From DATAPD01 sp036265385 (GTDB lineage: Bacteria > Acidobacteriota > Terriglobia > Terriglobales > Acidobacteriaceae), in NCBI GenBank assembly GCA_036265385.1, contig DATAPD010000009.1:59535-123534 (forward strand): a DNA stretch of 64,000 bases, in the 5' to 3' direction. A program made the translations under genes and the position numbers. The stretch's first letter is position 1. Each line of letters starts with the position of its first letter. The notes under the pieces are model-generated. The model saw nothing but the letters and a program-made list of their open reading frames with translations, was not told where the DNA came from and searched no databases. This document shows, in pieces, positions 50,012-59,963 of the stretch.

Positions 50012-50239
50012 ATGATTACCCTTCAAGAAAAGATTGATCGCACCCTAAGAATGCTTAATCGGATGGAGCAGGACATGCCACTGCTGGCCATCCGGGTGGC
50101 CCCCCTCGGGAAAGAGCAGCGAGAGTCAGCCAGGAAGTTTGCCGAGCAAGTAATGCTCGACACTCGCGCGGAACTCGACCGGTTGCTGGATCAGCGGATT
50201 GGGCAGACCGACCTCGGAATTCCTGAAGCCGCCGACTAG
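50012..50239 (+). CDS. Small hypothetical protein
   Basis: A 75-residue polar helical protein (LQEKIDRTLRMLNRMEQDMP; RKFAEQVMLDTRAELDRLLD). It has no recognised domain or signal peptide. Codon use and helix periodicity look like real coding sequence. It is convergent with lpxC, 11 bp from its stop. Confidence 0.55.
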   Translation: MITLQEKIDRTLRMLNRMEQDMPLLAIRVAPLGKEQRESARKFAEQVMLDTRAELDRLLDQRIGQTDLGIPEAAD

Positions 50240-50250
50240 GTCTGAGCACG

Positions 50251-51162
50251 CTAGGAGATGGGCTGAGTGGCCTGCTCCGCTCTTACGGATGACGAGCGCG
50301 AGCCAGTTTCCTCTTCAAGGCTCGTTTCTTCCCACAAGGATGTGTCTCTGAGCAGGCGTGAAACCAGTGCAGTATGCATCGCGTGTCCCGCACGATCCGC
50401 TACAACATTGCCCAGAATCTGTTTTCCAAGCAGAGCCAGATCGCCAATCAAGTCTAGAACCTTGTGCCGGACGAATTCATCGTTGAATCGCAGCGGTGGG
50501 TTCATGATTCCGTCCTGCGTCAGCACAATGGCATTCTCGGTTGAAGCACCACGGATGAGACCCTGCTGGCGGAGCACGGCGGCTTCATGCACAAAACCGA
50601 AGGTGCGAGCCGGGGCAATCTCTCGGAGATAAGCGCCATCCGATAAGTTCACCCTGTACTCTTCACGGCCAATCATTGGGTGCGGGAAGTTGATGGTGTA
50701 GGAAACTGAATAGGTGTCGGCAGGATATACAGCTATGAACTTGTTACCTTCGCGAAGCTCGAACTCCCGGCGAATGCGAAGATAAGTTCGCGCACGTCGC
50801 TGCTTCCGAATACCCGCCTGGTGAATCATCTCGACAAAGGGCCGGGCACTCCCGTCGAGAATCGGGAGCTCAAGGTTATCGAGTTCCACGATGGCATTAT
50901 CGATTCCTGTGCCGATGAATGCAGAAAGCAGGTGCTCTGTGGTTGAGATCAGAACACCTTTCTTCATCAAGCTTGTGGCATAGCTCACCCGGGCCACATT
51001 TCGGCTGCTAGCTTCGATTTCGAAATCGTCGAGGTCGGTGCGGCGAAAGAGAATTCCACTGCCCGCGGGCGCGGGAAGAATTCGCAGATGAACAGAAGTG
51101 CCGCTATGAAGCCCGATACCCGTGCATTCCACAGCAGACCGAATTGTCTGTTCGTGCTTCAA
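50251..51162 (-). CDS. lpxC: UDP-3-O-acyl-N-acetylglucosamine deacetylase (LpxC)
   Basis: A 303-residue zinc enzyme performing the committed step of lipid A synthesis. CTGIGLHSGTSVHLRILPAP opens the first domain. The zinc ligand region is STTEHLLSAFIGTGIDNAIV with LELPILDGSARPF, and the catalytic motif is FVRHKVLDLIGDLALLG (HKxLDxxGD). AGHAMHTALVSRLL carries the late His. The tail is a short Glu/Ser-rich extension. It shows the host has an outer membrane with lipid A. Confidence 0.95.
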   Translation of the reverse strand: MKHEQTIRSAVECTGIGLHSGTSVHLRILPAPAGSGILFRRTDLDDFEIEASSRNVARVSYATSLMKKGVLISTTEHLLSAFIGTGIDNAIVELDNLELPILDGSARPFVEMIHQAGIRKQRRARTYLRIRREFELREGNKFIAVYPADTYSVSYTINFPHPMIGREEYRVNLSDGAYLREIAPARTFGFVHEAAVLRQQGLIRGASTENAIVLTQDGIMNPPLRFNDEFVRHKVLDLIGDLALLGKQILGNVVADRAGHAMHTALVSRLLRDTSLWEETSLEEETGSRSSSVRAEQATQPIS

Positions 51163-51304
51163 GCGGGAAGGCTATGTATTTGTGCTTACATAGGTTACCG
51201 CCATTCCCGAGATCTAGACTGTGGTAAAACAGCCACAGTACGTCGTCAGAATGGGACGTCGCAACTATCCATCGGGGCTGTTTCCCAGCCAGTTGGTCGC
51301 TTTC

Positions 51305-52171
51305 TCAGCGTTTAAGCGGCTTTTTGGGGTCGTACGTTATGCTTGCTTCGAACAAGTTATCAGCGAGGTTCTGGTTGTAGCTGACCGTGTTAATGAACCG
51401 CTGGTTTGACATGTCACCGTTCAGGTAACGCGTGACGGAATGTGGCGTCATGACGCCTTGCACGGGCTTGTAATTGTCATACACCTCATCTTCGACGTTC
51501 CGAAGCTTGTCTGATGGATCGCGCCACGAATAACTTTTCTTGATCGGAAGGAAGGTGTGCTCGTCTACCCAGAGGTCGACAGCATCGTTCTGTGCGTTCA
51601 TCACAGTAACCTGCTGCGCTGGCTTTCCCTCAACGACAGTTGGTCCTGCGTAAAACAACGCTACGCCGGGCGCATGGAGCCATTCGCGTAGCACCATCGG
51701 AAGTGAGTGAGTACGGCGACGAAGATAGTTAGCCGTATCAGCGGGCTCCTCCGCTGCAGTTCCCTTGTAGGTGATTTCGTAACCCTTGTTGCCATTGTGG
51801 ATCAGAACGATGTCGGCTTTGTCTTTTGCAGGCACGTTGCCGACAGTCCACCAGAGGATGTGGTAGTTACGCAGCTTGAGAACTTCAAAGCGGTCTTTGT
51901 CAGGGAATTTTGTTAACAGGCCGTACGGAATGCCGACGCTATTGCTCTGCCCATGGAAGAAGCTGTAGAAGCGGCCGTCCTGGGTCATGTCCTGTGCGCT
52001 CAGGTAGGCTGATCCTCCTAAAGCTTGAATCGTCTTATCAATGACGTCCTTGGCTTTCCTCGCATTCTCCTGGTCAACCGGAGCATTTTGGGTTGGCGAG
52101 GCCGGACCAGGCATCTGGGCGTGAATTGGCATGAAGCACGTGAAGAGTACGAAAGTGAGTAATCGCCGCAT
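51305..52171 (-). CDS. Exported LolA-like / outer-membrane lipoprotein-sorting-type protein
   Basis: A 288-residue secreted protein with signal peptide MRRLLTFVLFTCFMPIHA. KAKDVIDKTIQALGGSAYLS is the typical helix start, and YNHE-like alternating strands and QQVTVMNAQNDAVDLWVDEH followed by FLPIKKSYSWRD match the half-barrel of DUF4292/LolA-like proteins. It may carry lipids or lipoproteins across the periplasm; the assignment is by fold-like pattern only. Frame continues upstream to 52204, but the signal peptide begins at 52171. Confidence 0.75.
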   Translation of the reverse strand: MRRLLTFVLFTCFMPIHAQMPGPASPTQNAPVDQENARKAKDVIDKTIQALGGSAYLSAQDMTQDGRFYSFFHGQSNSVGIPYGLLTKFPDKDRFEVLKLRNYHILWWTVGNVPAKDKADIVLIHNGNKGYEITYKGTAAEEPADTANYLRRRTHSLPMVLREWLHAPGVALFYAGPTVVEGKPAQQVTVMNAQNDAVDLWVDEHTFLPIKKSYSWRDPSDKLRNVEDEVYDNYKPVQGVMTPHSVTRYLNGDMSNQRFINTVSYNQNLADNLFEASITYDPKKPLKR

Positions 52172-52228
52172 AGGACCTATGGAATTAGAAGCCAAACCAC
52201 GCATTCTAGCTGCTTGGGGACAAGAGGC

Positions 52229-53011
52229 TCAGCCAACCAAAACAGCCCCGCCATTCACGTTAAACACTTCTCCAGTAATGAATCCGGAGTAGGGAGAACA
52301 TAAGAAAAGAATCGGTCCAGCAATCTCATCGGGCGTTCCCACGCGACCGAGAGGGATTTTACTGAAGATGCCATCGCGGGTTTTTGGGTCGTTTAAAGCT
52401 GGTGCGGACATATCGGTGTCAACCCAGCCCGGGGCAATGCAGTTCACGTAAATTCCCGACGCGGCCAGTTCCGTGGAAAGACCCTTCACCATGCTGATGA
52501 GAGCGCCTTTCGTGGCTGCGTAGTCGCAATGGAACGCTTCTCCGCGTTGCCCTGCAGTGGAACTTACGAGCACGATGTGGCCGGTTGTCTGTCCGGTTGC
52601 AGGCTGGGATTTCATCTGGTTGACGGCGTGTTTTATGAGGCCGAACACGCTGTCAAGGTTGATGGAAACGGTCGAGCGCCATTGCGCGTCGGACATTTTT
52701 TCAATCGGGGCATCTTCGGGCGGCCAGACACCATGATTCGCAACCAGAATGTCGAGTCTTCCATACTTTCGTACTGCAGAGTTTACGAGTTCGCGGGCAG
52801 AATCGATCGAACTGAGGTCGCTCGCAACTGCAGCGCACCGCTCGGAGCCGCACTCCTGGACCAACTTTTCGGCTTGCTCTTTTGCTTTCTGATAATTGAA
52901 AACCACGCGAGCGTCTGCGCCCACAAACATGCGGACAACGGCGGCCCCAATTCCGCGAGATCCACCCGTGATAAGCGCGACCTTACCTTCGAGCGAGAGG
53001 GGTATGGGCAT
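52229..53011 (-). CDS. Short-chain dehydrogenase/reductase (FabG-like)
   Basis: A 260-residue NAD(P)-dependent oxidoreductase. The nucleotide loop is VALITGGSRGIGAAVVRMF, followed by ILVANHGVWP (NAG-type motif), and the catalytic Tyr/Lys lie in CDYAATKGALISM (Y-x3-K) with Ser in VLVSSTAGQRG. PGWVDTDMSAP and FITGEVFNVNGGAVLVG close the domain. The substrate is unknown; FabG, sugar and steroid reductases all share this pattern. The start is ATG 53011. Confidence 0.92.
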   Translation of the reverse strand: MPIPLSLEGKVALITGGSRGIGAAVVRMFVGADARVVFNYQKAKEQAEKLVQECGSERCAAVASDLSSIDSARELVNSAVRKYGRLDILVANHGVWPPEDAPIEKMSDAQWRSTVSINLDSVFGLIKHAVNQMKSQPATGQTTGHIVLVSSTAGQRGEAFHCDYAATKGALISMVKGLSTELAASGIYVNCIAPGWVDTDMSAPALNDPKTRDGIFSKIPLGRVGTPDEIAGPILFLCSPYSGFITGEVFNVNGGAVLVG

Positions 53012-53062
53012 GGGGAATAGTTTCCAAGTTTGTGGGTGCGGATGCAAGGACGCGCAGCTACG

Positions 53063-56000
53063 TTAACGATCGGGGCCGAAACTTGAGGCCTTTTCGGCTT
53101 TTAACTGGCGCGCGAGGATCCGAACGAGCATGCCGTCATAGCGCGTGCCGCTCATTTTTTCGAGCTCCTGCAATGCCTGTTCGCTCGTTTTAGCGGGAGC
53201 AAAGCTGCGATCGGCCGTCATATTCGCGAAGGCGTCTGCAACTGCCAGGATCCGAGACCAGAGGGGAATTTCTTCACCGCGCAACCCGTCGGGATAGCCC
53301 GAACCGTCGAAGGTTTCATGGTGATGTTCGACCGCCGCCCGCAGTACATCACTGTTCGGAAGAGAATTGACCACTTCGGCGCCCGTGGCAGCGTGGGTCT
53401 TCACCAAACGGAATTCGTCTTCAGTCAGTGCGCCGGGTTTATTGAGAATCCGATCGGGAACAAAGATCTTACCGACGTCGTGGACACGTGCGGCAAAAAC
53501 AAGATCAGTGAGTTCCTCAGACGCCATGCCGAGCGCTTTACCGATAAGTTCGGCGTAGCGACCGGCCTGCTCCCCGTGTTTGGACGCATTTACTTCCCGC
53601 AGTTCCGCCGCTCGGGTGAGGGCTTCGATGGAGTCGCGCAGGACCTGAATGCTATTCGCGTCTTCGTTGTTGGAAAGCTTACGCAGAGTGGCAACAAGTT
53701 CTTCAAGGTGTTCCGGGCCGGCGTGTTCTCTCTGAAGAAATCCCTCAATGTATCCGGCGATCAGCTGCCGCTGCATCATCACGCCTTCGCTTTCGCCGTC
53801 TTCTTCGGCAGTCGATACGCGATTGCCTCCAGCATGCTTAGACACATACATGCCCTCATCGGCGACGCGGATAATGTCTTCCACTGAGAAGCCGTGTGCA
53901 GGGAAACTGGCAACACCAAAGCTGCCCGTAATGTGATGCTCGGCAAGCATCTGGTCAGTTGCGATCCATACGCGCAAACGCTCGGCAAGAACTTGGGATT
54001 GCTCAACGCCTGTTTCCGGCATCAGGATGATGAACTCATCGCCACCGTAGCGGGCCACAACGTTCGATTGTCGGCATTTTTGTTCGAGTAGCCGTCCTAC
54101 ACGCGCGAGGACGAGGTCGCCTTCGAGGTGTCCGAGCGTATCGTTCACATCTTTAAATTTGTCCAAGTCGATCAGGACGACGGAGAACGGCCGGCCGGAG
54201 CGCGACGCGCGCTTCCATTCTCCCGTGAGAGCCTCCCAGAAGAAACGTCGGGTCTTGATGCCGGTGAGGCCATCGGTGATGGACTGCTGCTGCAATTTCT
54301 GGAATACGAATGAATTATGGAGAGCAGTCGCCAGCAAGTCGGCCAGCGTGTTGAGAATAAGCTCGTCTTCCTTGGAGAACGCGTTGTCGCGCAGGCTCTC
54401 GATGTCAAGGACTCCGAGGAGTGTTTCTCCGTAGCAGATCGGAATGCAGAGCACAGAACGCGCTTGCGGCAAAACGCCGCCCAGATTGCCGTTCGGGTCA
54501 TGCATGCGCTGGGCGCTGCCGGAGCGCGCAACGCGTCCGAGAATGCCATTTCCTAGCGTGAAGCGGCGACCGAGTGCGCCCGGGTTGTTGCCGGCTTCTG
54601 CTTTGATTTCGATGTCTTTTGTCGCGTAGTCGAGAATGCCCACACCGATGTGGTCGAATCGAAAAGTCTTCTCAATCTCGCGGACAATTTCCACGAGCAT
54701 CTGTTCGGCATCTCCGCTAGAGATTGCTACCTTGGAAATATTGTTCAAGAAGGCGAGTTGTTTGGACCGGCGTTGCTCGTCAGCGAAGAGTCGCGCATTT
54801 TCGACCGCGACGGACACCTGACCGGCAGCGGTCCGCATGATTTCGAGGTCTCTCGCTTCGTAAACGTACTCGCGTTCATAGCTCATCGCAGCCATGACCC
54901 CAGCTGGCTTTCCACCTAAAAAAATGGGCGCGGCGCAGAACGATTTCGCTGGCCGTGGTGGACGGAAGCTCAGGCCAAGTTTTTCGCGAGTGATTTCAAG
55001 ATCGGAGCGGATCAGCAGTGGTTGACCGGTTCGAACGATATATTCGGTCAATCCACTAGCGACCGGGCGAGAACGCTTGGGCGTGATCTGACCGTTTTCA
55101 ACTTCCAATTCGAAACGAATCTCGTCGCCTTCCTGAAAAGCGATATAGAACTCGCGTGTAGGGAAAATTCTTCCGAGTTCAACCTGGATCGTGCGGAGAA
55201 TTTCATCCTGATCAAGGTGGGAACTGGTGGCCTGCCCGATCTGTGTCAGCAATTCAAACTCTCGGGTGCGACGCTGCGCGTCATGCATGATTGCGTAGTT
55301 TTCAAGCGTCAGGCCGATCTGCAGGCACAGCGCGATCATCAGTCGCAGGTTGGAAGGTCCGATGGTTTTGTGTTCCGCGCGAGGCAAGAGAACGAATCCA
55401 AAATTGTGCTCACGGGTTTGCAGGCTGACGACCGTAACATCAGTGATGTTCTGCGCCGCCATTGCGGCCTTGAACTGCTCGTAGCGTCCACCCGGAGAGG
55501 CCGGTAAAGGCTCTTGCATTTCGGGGATGTTGCGGAATGTGTAGAAACCGCCTCGACGAAACACTAAGTCTGACAGGTATTCACCCGCGCCAGTTCGCTC
55601 GAGCGACGCGAGGAACTCGGGTGAGAAATCCCGTTGCACCGATGGCAACACGCCGCGCCAGCGCTCCGCGACGTAAAGCACCGCGGCACTGGATGGGAGT
55701 GGTGCAACCAAGCGGTCAAGAACTCCCTGCATCCGGGGTGTGATTTCTTCGATGGAGAGAAGCCGAGTGGAATCGATTCCAAGGGTGGAGAAGGCAAGCG
55801 CATTCTCTTGCACGGAGTTGCGCTCGTTCTCAAACATCACCATTACCATCGCGATGCCGAGCAGCATCTGCGGGATGGGTCCAAGCGAAAAGTGCCCAGC
55901 ATCGCCGAGCAAATCGAGGAAGGGGTTACGGAATTGGCTGAATCCGAGCAGGACTGCCCAAAGCGCCAAGGCAAAAGCCAAGACCTGAAAAGCCAGAGAA

Positions 56001-56464
56001 TTCCGTCGATGTCCGTACAGGTAATAGTGGCCCGAGCAATACAGAAGAATGAGCGCCAACCCGATCTCGAGACGGAATGGCGTGTGCAGGGGCGAGTCGG
56101 GAAGAAAAGCTCCATTCACGAAATGCAGTCGGGTGTTCCAGATGGCGAGCGCGAAACCGACAACGCCGATGGCAATCTCATACCAGCGGAACCGGAAGCG
56201 ATCCCGCATGAGGCGCGTCGAAACAAAAATGCAAAGCGCCATCAGCACCATCAAGCCAAGACTTGTGAAAAAGAGAAGCGCTGAAGGCTTGTGGTAGTAG
56301 TTCCAGGCGTCGGCGGCGTAGTGCAAAACATACGCGCCCCAACCGACTTGCCACGCTCGAAAATAGGGTTGACGCCGTTGTTCGAAGAGGTAAGAGAACA
56401 GCAGGAAGATGAGCAGGGCTACAGCGCCCGGAACAACCACCATACTAAGAACAACACTCTCCAT
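53063..56464 (-). CDS. Multidomain sensor: 7TM + GAF repeats + GGDEF + HD-GYP
   Basis: An 1133-residue membrane protein. About seven hydrophobic helices (to ~215) lead to a GAF-like region (VTVVSLQTREHNFGFVLLPR), a second GAF (FELLTQIGQATSSHLDQDEI) and a third (QLAFLNNISKVAISSGDAEQ). A GGDEF domain follows with intact ARYGGDEFIILMPETG and DGLTGIKTRRFFWEAL, and finally an HD-GYP phosphodiesterase with VFAARVHDVGKIFVPDRILN and HHHETFDGSGYPDGLRGEEI. It can in principle make and break c-di-GMP; the GAF domains would set which dominates. Such length and order are unusual but full-looking. Confidence 0.9.
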   Translation of the reverse strand: MESVVLSMVVVPGAVALLIFLLFSYLFEQRRQPYFRAWQVGWGAYVLHYAADAWNYYHKPSALLFFTSLGLMVLMALCIFVSTRLMRDRFRFRWYEIAIGVVGFALAIWNTRLHFVNGAFLPDSPLHTPFRLEIGLALILLYCSGHYYLYGHRRNSLAFQVLAFALALWAVLLGFSQFRNPFLDLLGDAGHFSLGPIPQMLLGIAMVMVMFENERNSVQENALAFSTLGIDSTRLLSIEEITPRMQGVLDRLVAPLPSSAAVLYVAERWRGVLPSVQRDFSPEFLASLERTGAGEYLSDLVFRRGGFYTFRNIPEMQEPLPASPGGRYEQFKAAMAAQNITDVTVVSLQTREHNFGFVLLPRAEHKTIGPSNLRLMIALCLQIGLTLENYAIMHDAQRRTREFELLTQIGQATSSHLDQDEILRTIQVELGRIFPTREFYIAFQEGDEIRFELEVENGQITPKRSRPVASGLTEYIVRTGQPLLIRSDLEITREKLGLSFRPPRPAKSFCAAPIFLGGKPAGVMAAMSYEREYVYEARDLEIMRTAAGQVSVAVENARLFADEQRRSKQLAFLNNISKVAISSGDAEQMLVEIVREIEKTFRFDHIGVGILDYATKDIEIKAEAGNNPGALGRRFTLGNGILGRVARSGSAQRMHDPNGNLGGVLPQARSVLCIPICYGETLLGVLDIESLRDNAFSKEDELILNTLADLLATALHNSFVFQKLQQQSITDGLTGIKTRRFFWEALTGEWKRASRSGRPFSVVLIDLDKFKDVNDTLGHLEGDLVLARVGRLLEQKCRQSNVVARYGGDEFIILMPETGVEQSQVLAERLRVWIATDQMLAEHHITGSFGVASFPAHGFSVEDIIRVADEGMYVSKHAGGNRVSTAEEDGESEGVMMQRQLIAGYIEGFLQREHAGPEHLEELVATLRKLSNNEDANSIQVLRDSIEALTRAAELREVNASKHGEQAGRYAELIGKALGMASEELTDLVFAARVHDVGKIFVPDRILNKPGALTEDEFRLVKTHAATGAEVVNSLPNSDVLRAAVEHHHETFDGSGYPDGLRGEEIPLWSRILAVADAFANMTADRSFAPAKTSEQALQELEKMSGTRYDGMLVRILARQLKAEKASSFGPDR

Positions 56465-56668
56465 GGCGCTAGAGACCCTCGGCTGGGTTCAAAGGATTCG
56501 CTGGCTCATGGTGGCATACCGGGCACATTCACACAACAGTTCTTCCGTACCGAGTGGAAGGATTAGCAATAGTCAATCGTCACCATCGCCAGAGTACGGG
56601 TGGGTTTGGCTATCACACCTTGACGCAATTTTTAAAGCGCCCGTAACATTAAGTCGGTTACTCCTTTC

Positions 56669-58165
56669 ATGTCCACTTCAAATGCCACTAGCCCGTCGTC
56701 TGCGCCGAATCCGCAGTTAAGAGTCCGCTTTGCTCCTTCCCCCACTGGTTTCCTGCACGTGGGCAGCGCCCGCACGTTTATTTTCAACTGGTTGTACGCG
56801 CGCCGGAATGCCGGGACGATGATCCTCCGGCTGGACGACACCGACGTAGAACGCAACACGGAAGCCTCGGTCAATTCGATCTTCGAAGGTTTGAAGTGGT
56901 TGGGGCTCGGCTGGGATGAGGAATACAGACAATCGGAACGCCTCGACCTGCACCGCAAAACTGCACTCGCGATTTTTGAGAAAGGCCTCGCGTACCGGGA
57001 TTTCACTCCAGCCCACGTTGGCGACACGGAAAGATCAGGCGCGGCTGGGACCTGGTTGTTCAATCCTGGTATGCGGGATTTGTCCAAAGAAGAAAGTGAT
57101 CGACGGGCTGCTGCGGGCGAGCCGTTCGCGTTGCGGTTCCGCGTACCTCGCGGATCGGGCGCCATGGTGCGCTTCAATGACGCTGTTTATGGTGAACAGG
57201 TGAAGGCCTCTGATGATATCGAGGACTTTGCGCTGCTCAGATCCGATGAGATGCCGACGTACCATTTGGCATCGTGTGCTGATGACGCCGACTTGCGGAT
57301 CAGCCACATCATTCGAGGACAAGACCATCTCTCAAATACCTACAAGCACGTTTTGATCTTCGAAGCGGCGGGCTATACCCCTCCCCAGTTCGCCCATTTG
57401 CCGTTACTTGTTGCGCCGGATGGCACCAAGCTCTCAAAGCGGAGGCATGGGCCAGTTGTCAGCGTTACGACATATCGCGATGCGGGCTTCCTGCCTGAGG
57501 CATTCATCAATTTCCTATGCCTGCTGGGATGGTCGCCCAAGAACGATCGCGAGCAGATGTCCTTAGCGGAATTGACGGAAGCATTCTCGCTGGAAGGGAT
57601 TAATCGTGCGAATGCGGTTGTCAATTTCAAAGAGCCGGCGGCCACTCCAGAGGAGACGTTCGATTCGAAGGCGCTCTGGCTCAATGCAGAGCACATTCGA
57701 TCTCTGCCGGTAGATCAGCTAAGTGCTCGATTGTTGCCGATTGTGCGTGAGGCAGGTTTCGATGTTTCCGAAGAAAAAATGCTGCGAATTACGCCGCTGA
57801 TCCGGGAGCGCATCAAGTTGTTAAGTGACGTGCTGACCGCTGCGGACTTCTTTTTTGTCGAGCAACTGCCACCTTATGAGTCGGCGGAACTGATTCCGCA
57901 AAAAGGTGATGCCGCCATGGCTGAAAAAGTTTTGGCACGTGCCCGCGAAGTACTAGCCAAGACAGACTTCACTCATGACGCGCTCGATCAGTCTTTGCGG
58001 GCCTCAGCGCAGGAACTCGGGGTCAAGGCGGGGCAAATGTTTCAGCCAATCCGTGTTGCTGTATGCGGACGAAAAAATGCGCCTCCGTTGTTTGAGACTC
58101 TCGAAGTGCTTGGAAAAGAGACGGTGCTCACGCGGGTGGAGCAGGCGCTCGAGAAACTTCGCTGA
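56669..58165 (+). CDS. gltX: Glutamyl-tRNA synthetase
   Basis: A 498-residue class I synthetase charging tRNA-Glu. The HIGH-type site is RFAPSPTGFLHVGSARTFIF, the KMSKS-type loop is DGTKLSKRRHGPV, and the discriminating R-x-x-D region is RGQDHLSNTYKHVLIFEAAG. The C-terminal all-helical anticodon domain runs from about residue 330. It starts at ATG 56669 and is followed by glnS after 67 bp, with the same orientation. Confidence 0.96.
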   Translation: MSTSNATSPSSAPNPQLRVRFAPSPTGFLHVGSARTFIFNWLYARRNAGTMILRLDDTDVERNTEASVNSIFEGLKWLGLGWDEEYRQSERLDLHRKTALAIFEKGLAYRDFTPAHVGDTERSGAAGTWLFNPGMRDLSKEESDRRAAAGEPFALRFRVPRGSGAMVRFNDAVYGEQVKASDDIEDFALLRSDEMPTYHLASCADDADLRISHIIRGQDHLSNTYKHVLIFEAAGYTPPQFAHLPLLVAPDGTKLSKRRHGPVVSVTTYRDAGFLPEAFINFLCLLGWSPKNDREQMSLAELTEAFSLEGINRANAVVNFKEPAATPEETFDSKALWLNAEHIRSLPVDQLSARLLPIVREAGFDVSEEKMLRITPLIRERIKLLSDVLTAADFFFVEQLPPYESAELIPQKGDAAMAEKVLARAREVLAKTDFTHDALDQSLRASAQELGVKAGQMFQPIRVAVCGRKNAPPLFETLEVLGKETVLTRVEQALEKLR

Positions 58166-58232
58166 GCTCATCCCCAAGAACGATAGCGGACGTTTATGAT
58201 GGTGAGAAGCCAACCAGCTCTGATCACCGCAT

Positions 58233-59960
58233 ATGACCATTTCAAACTCTTCAGCCGAAACCGAAATGACGCAGCCGGCCGAGCCGCGTCCTTCGAACTT
58301 TATTCGCGACATCATTCTCGAAGATTTGAAGACGAATAAGTACGAAGGCCGTGTGCAGACGCGGTTTCCACCGGAGCCAAACGGCTATCTCCATATTGGG
58401 CACGCCAAAGCAATTTGCCTCGATTTCGGCCTCGCTGACGAATTCAAGGGCCACACGAACCTGCGGTTCGACGACACCAACCCTGAGAAGGAAGAGACCG
58501 AGTACGTCGAATCGATCATGGAAGATGTGAAGTGGCTCGGCTTTCAGTGGGATGGTTTGTACTACGCGTCTGACTACTTCGACCAGCTATACGAATGGGC
58601 GATCAAGCTGATCAGAGATGGGAAAGCATACGTCGACGATCTTTCGGCCGATGAAATTCGTAAATATCGCGGAACACTGACTGAGCCGGGAAAAGACAGT
58701 CCATATCGCAATCGAAAAGTCGAAGAAAATCTCGATCTGTTCGAGCGCATGCGCAAAGGTGAGTTCGCCGACGGCTCGCGAGTTTTGCGCGCAAAGGTCG
58801 ACATGGCATCGCCGAACCTGAACATGCGCGATCCGGTGATGTATCGAATCGTGCATGCAGACCATCACCGCACAGGCGACAAGTGGTGTATCTATCCGAT
58901 GTACGATTACGCCCACGGACAGTCGGACTCGCTCGAACGGGTGACGCATTCGATGTGCACGCTCGAGTTCGAGGACCATCGGCCGCTCTACAACTGGTTT
59001 ATTCAGCAGTTAGGAATTTTCCCCTCGCAGCAGATTGAATTCGACCGCCTGAACCTGACCTACACACTGCTGAGCAAGCGCAAGCTTCTGCAGTTGGTGC
59101 AGGAGAAACGTGTCAGCGGATGGGACGACCCCCGGATGCCGACGCTTTCGGGCATTCGGAGACGCGGGTACACGCCTGAAGCGATCCGGACTTTTTGCAA
59201 CTCGATTGGGGTCTCGAAGACCAACGGTTCGATCGAACTGGCGATGCTCGAGCACTTCGTTCGTGAAGACCTTAACAAGCGAGCGTTGCGAGTGATGTCG
59301 GTTCTACGACCTTTGAAGGTGATCATCGACAACTATCCCGATGGACAGGTCGAAGAAATGGACGCCATCAATAATCCGGAAGATCCCAACGCCGGGTCGC
59401 GCAAGGTGCCATTTTCGCGGGTGCTCTACATCGAGCAGGACGATTTTCGAGAAGAACCGCCGAAGGGATACTTCCGGCTCTCGCCTGGACGCGAGGTGCG
59501 CTTGCGATATGCGTACTTCATCACTTGCACGAACGTGGTCAAGAACGCGAATGGCGAAGTGATTGAAGTGCACTGCACGTACGATCCGGCATCACGAGGC
59601 GGCAACTCGCCGGATGGCCGGAAAGTGAAATCAACGATTCACTGGGTATCCGCGGAGCACGCCGTGGAAGGCGAAGTGCGCATCTACGAGAACCTGTTTG
59701 CGAAGGAAAACCCGGGCGACGTTGAAGAGGGACAGGATTTCTTGTCGAATCTGAATCCACACTCATTAGACGTAATCCCCGACGCAAAGATGGAACCGTC
59801 ACTTGCGAACGCCAAGCCTGGCGATCGGTATCAGTTCGAACGCATTGGTTATTTCTGCGTCGACCCCGACTCGAAGCTGGGCAAGCCTGTGTTCAACCGG
59901 ACTGTCGCGCTCAAAGACACGTGGGCCAAGGTCGAGAAAAAACAAGGCGGCCAGAAGTAG
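58233..59960 (+). CDS. glnS: Glutaminyl-tRNA synthetase
   Basis: A 575-residue class I synthetase directly charging tRNA-Gln. The catalytic site is RFPPEPNGYLHIGHAKAICL, the tRNA-acceptor site is DDTNPEKEETEYVESI, and the KMSKS-type loop is LLSKRKLLQLV. The C-terminal beta-barrel anticodon-binding domain (LSPGREVRLRYAYFITCTNV) is present. Many bacteria instead use the GatCAB amidation route, so direct charging is informative here. It probably arose by old transfer from eukaryotes, as in the family generally. Confidence 0.96.
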   Translation: MTISNSSAETEMTQPAEPRPSNFIRDIILEDLKTNKYEGRVQTRFPPEPNGYLHIGHAKAICLDFGLADEFKGHTNLRFDDTNPEKEETEYVESIMEDVKWLGFQWDGLYYASDYFDQLYEWAIKLIRDGKAYVDDLSADEIRKYRGTLTEPGKDSPYRNRKVEENLDLFERMRKGEFADGSRVLRAKVDMASPNLNMRDPVMYRIVHADHHRTGDKWCIYPMYDYAHGQSDSLERVTHSMCTLEFEDHRPLYNWFIQQLGIFPSQQIEFDRLNLTYTLLSKRKLLQLVQEKRVSGWDDPRMPTLSGIRRRGYTPEAIRTFCNSIGVSKTNGSIELAMLEHFVREDLNKRALRVMSVLRPLKVIIDNYPDGQVEEMDAINNPEDPNAGSRKVPFSRVLYIEQDDFREEPPKGYFRLSPGREVRLRYAYFITCTNVVKNANGEVIEVHCTYDPASRGGNSPDGRKVKSTIHWVSAEHAVEGEVRIYENLFAKENPGDVEEGQDFLSNLNPHSLDVIPDAKMEPSLANAKPGDRYQFERIGYFCVDPDSKLGKPVFNRTVALKDTWAKVEKKQGGQK

Positions 59961-59963
59961 CGT

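Noticed and set aside
55634..56284. 216-codon plus-strand frame
   Set aside because: Antisense to the GGDEF/HD-GYP gene; Gln/Arg/His-rich without structure.
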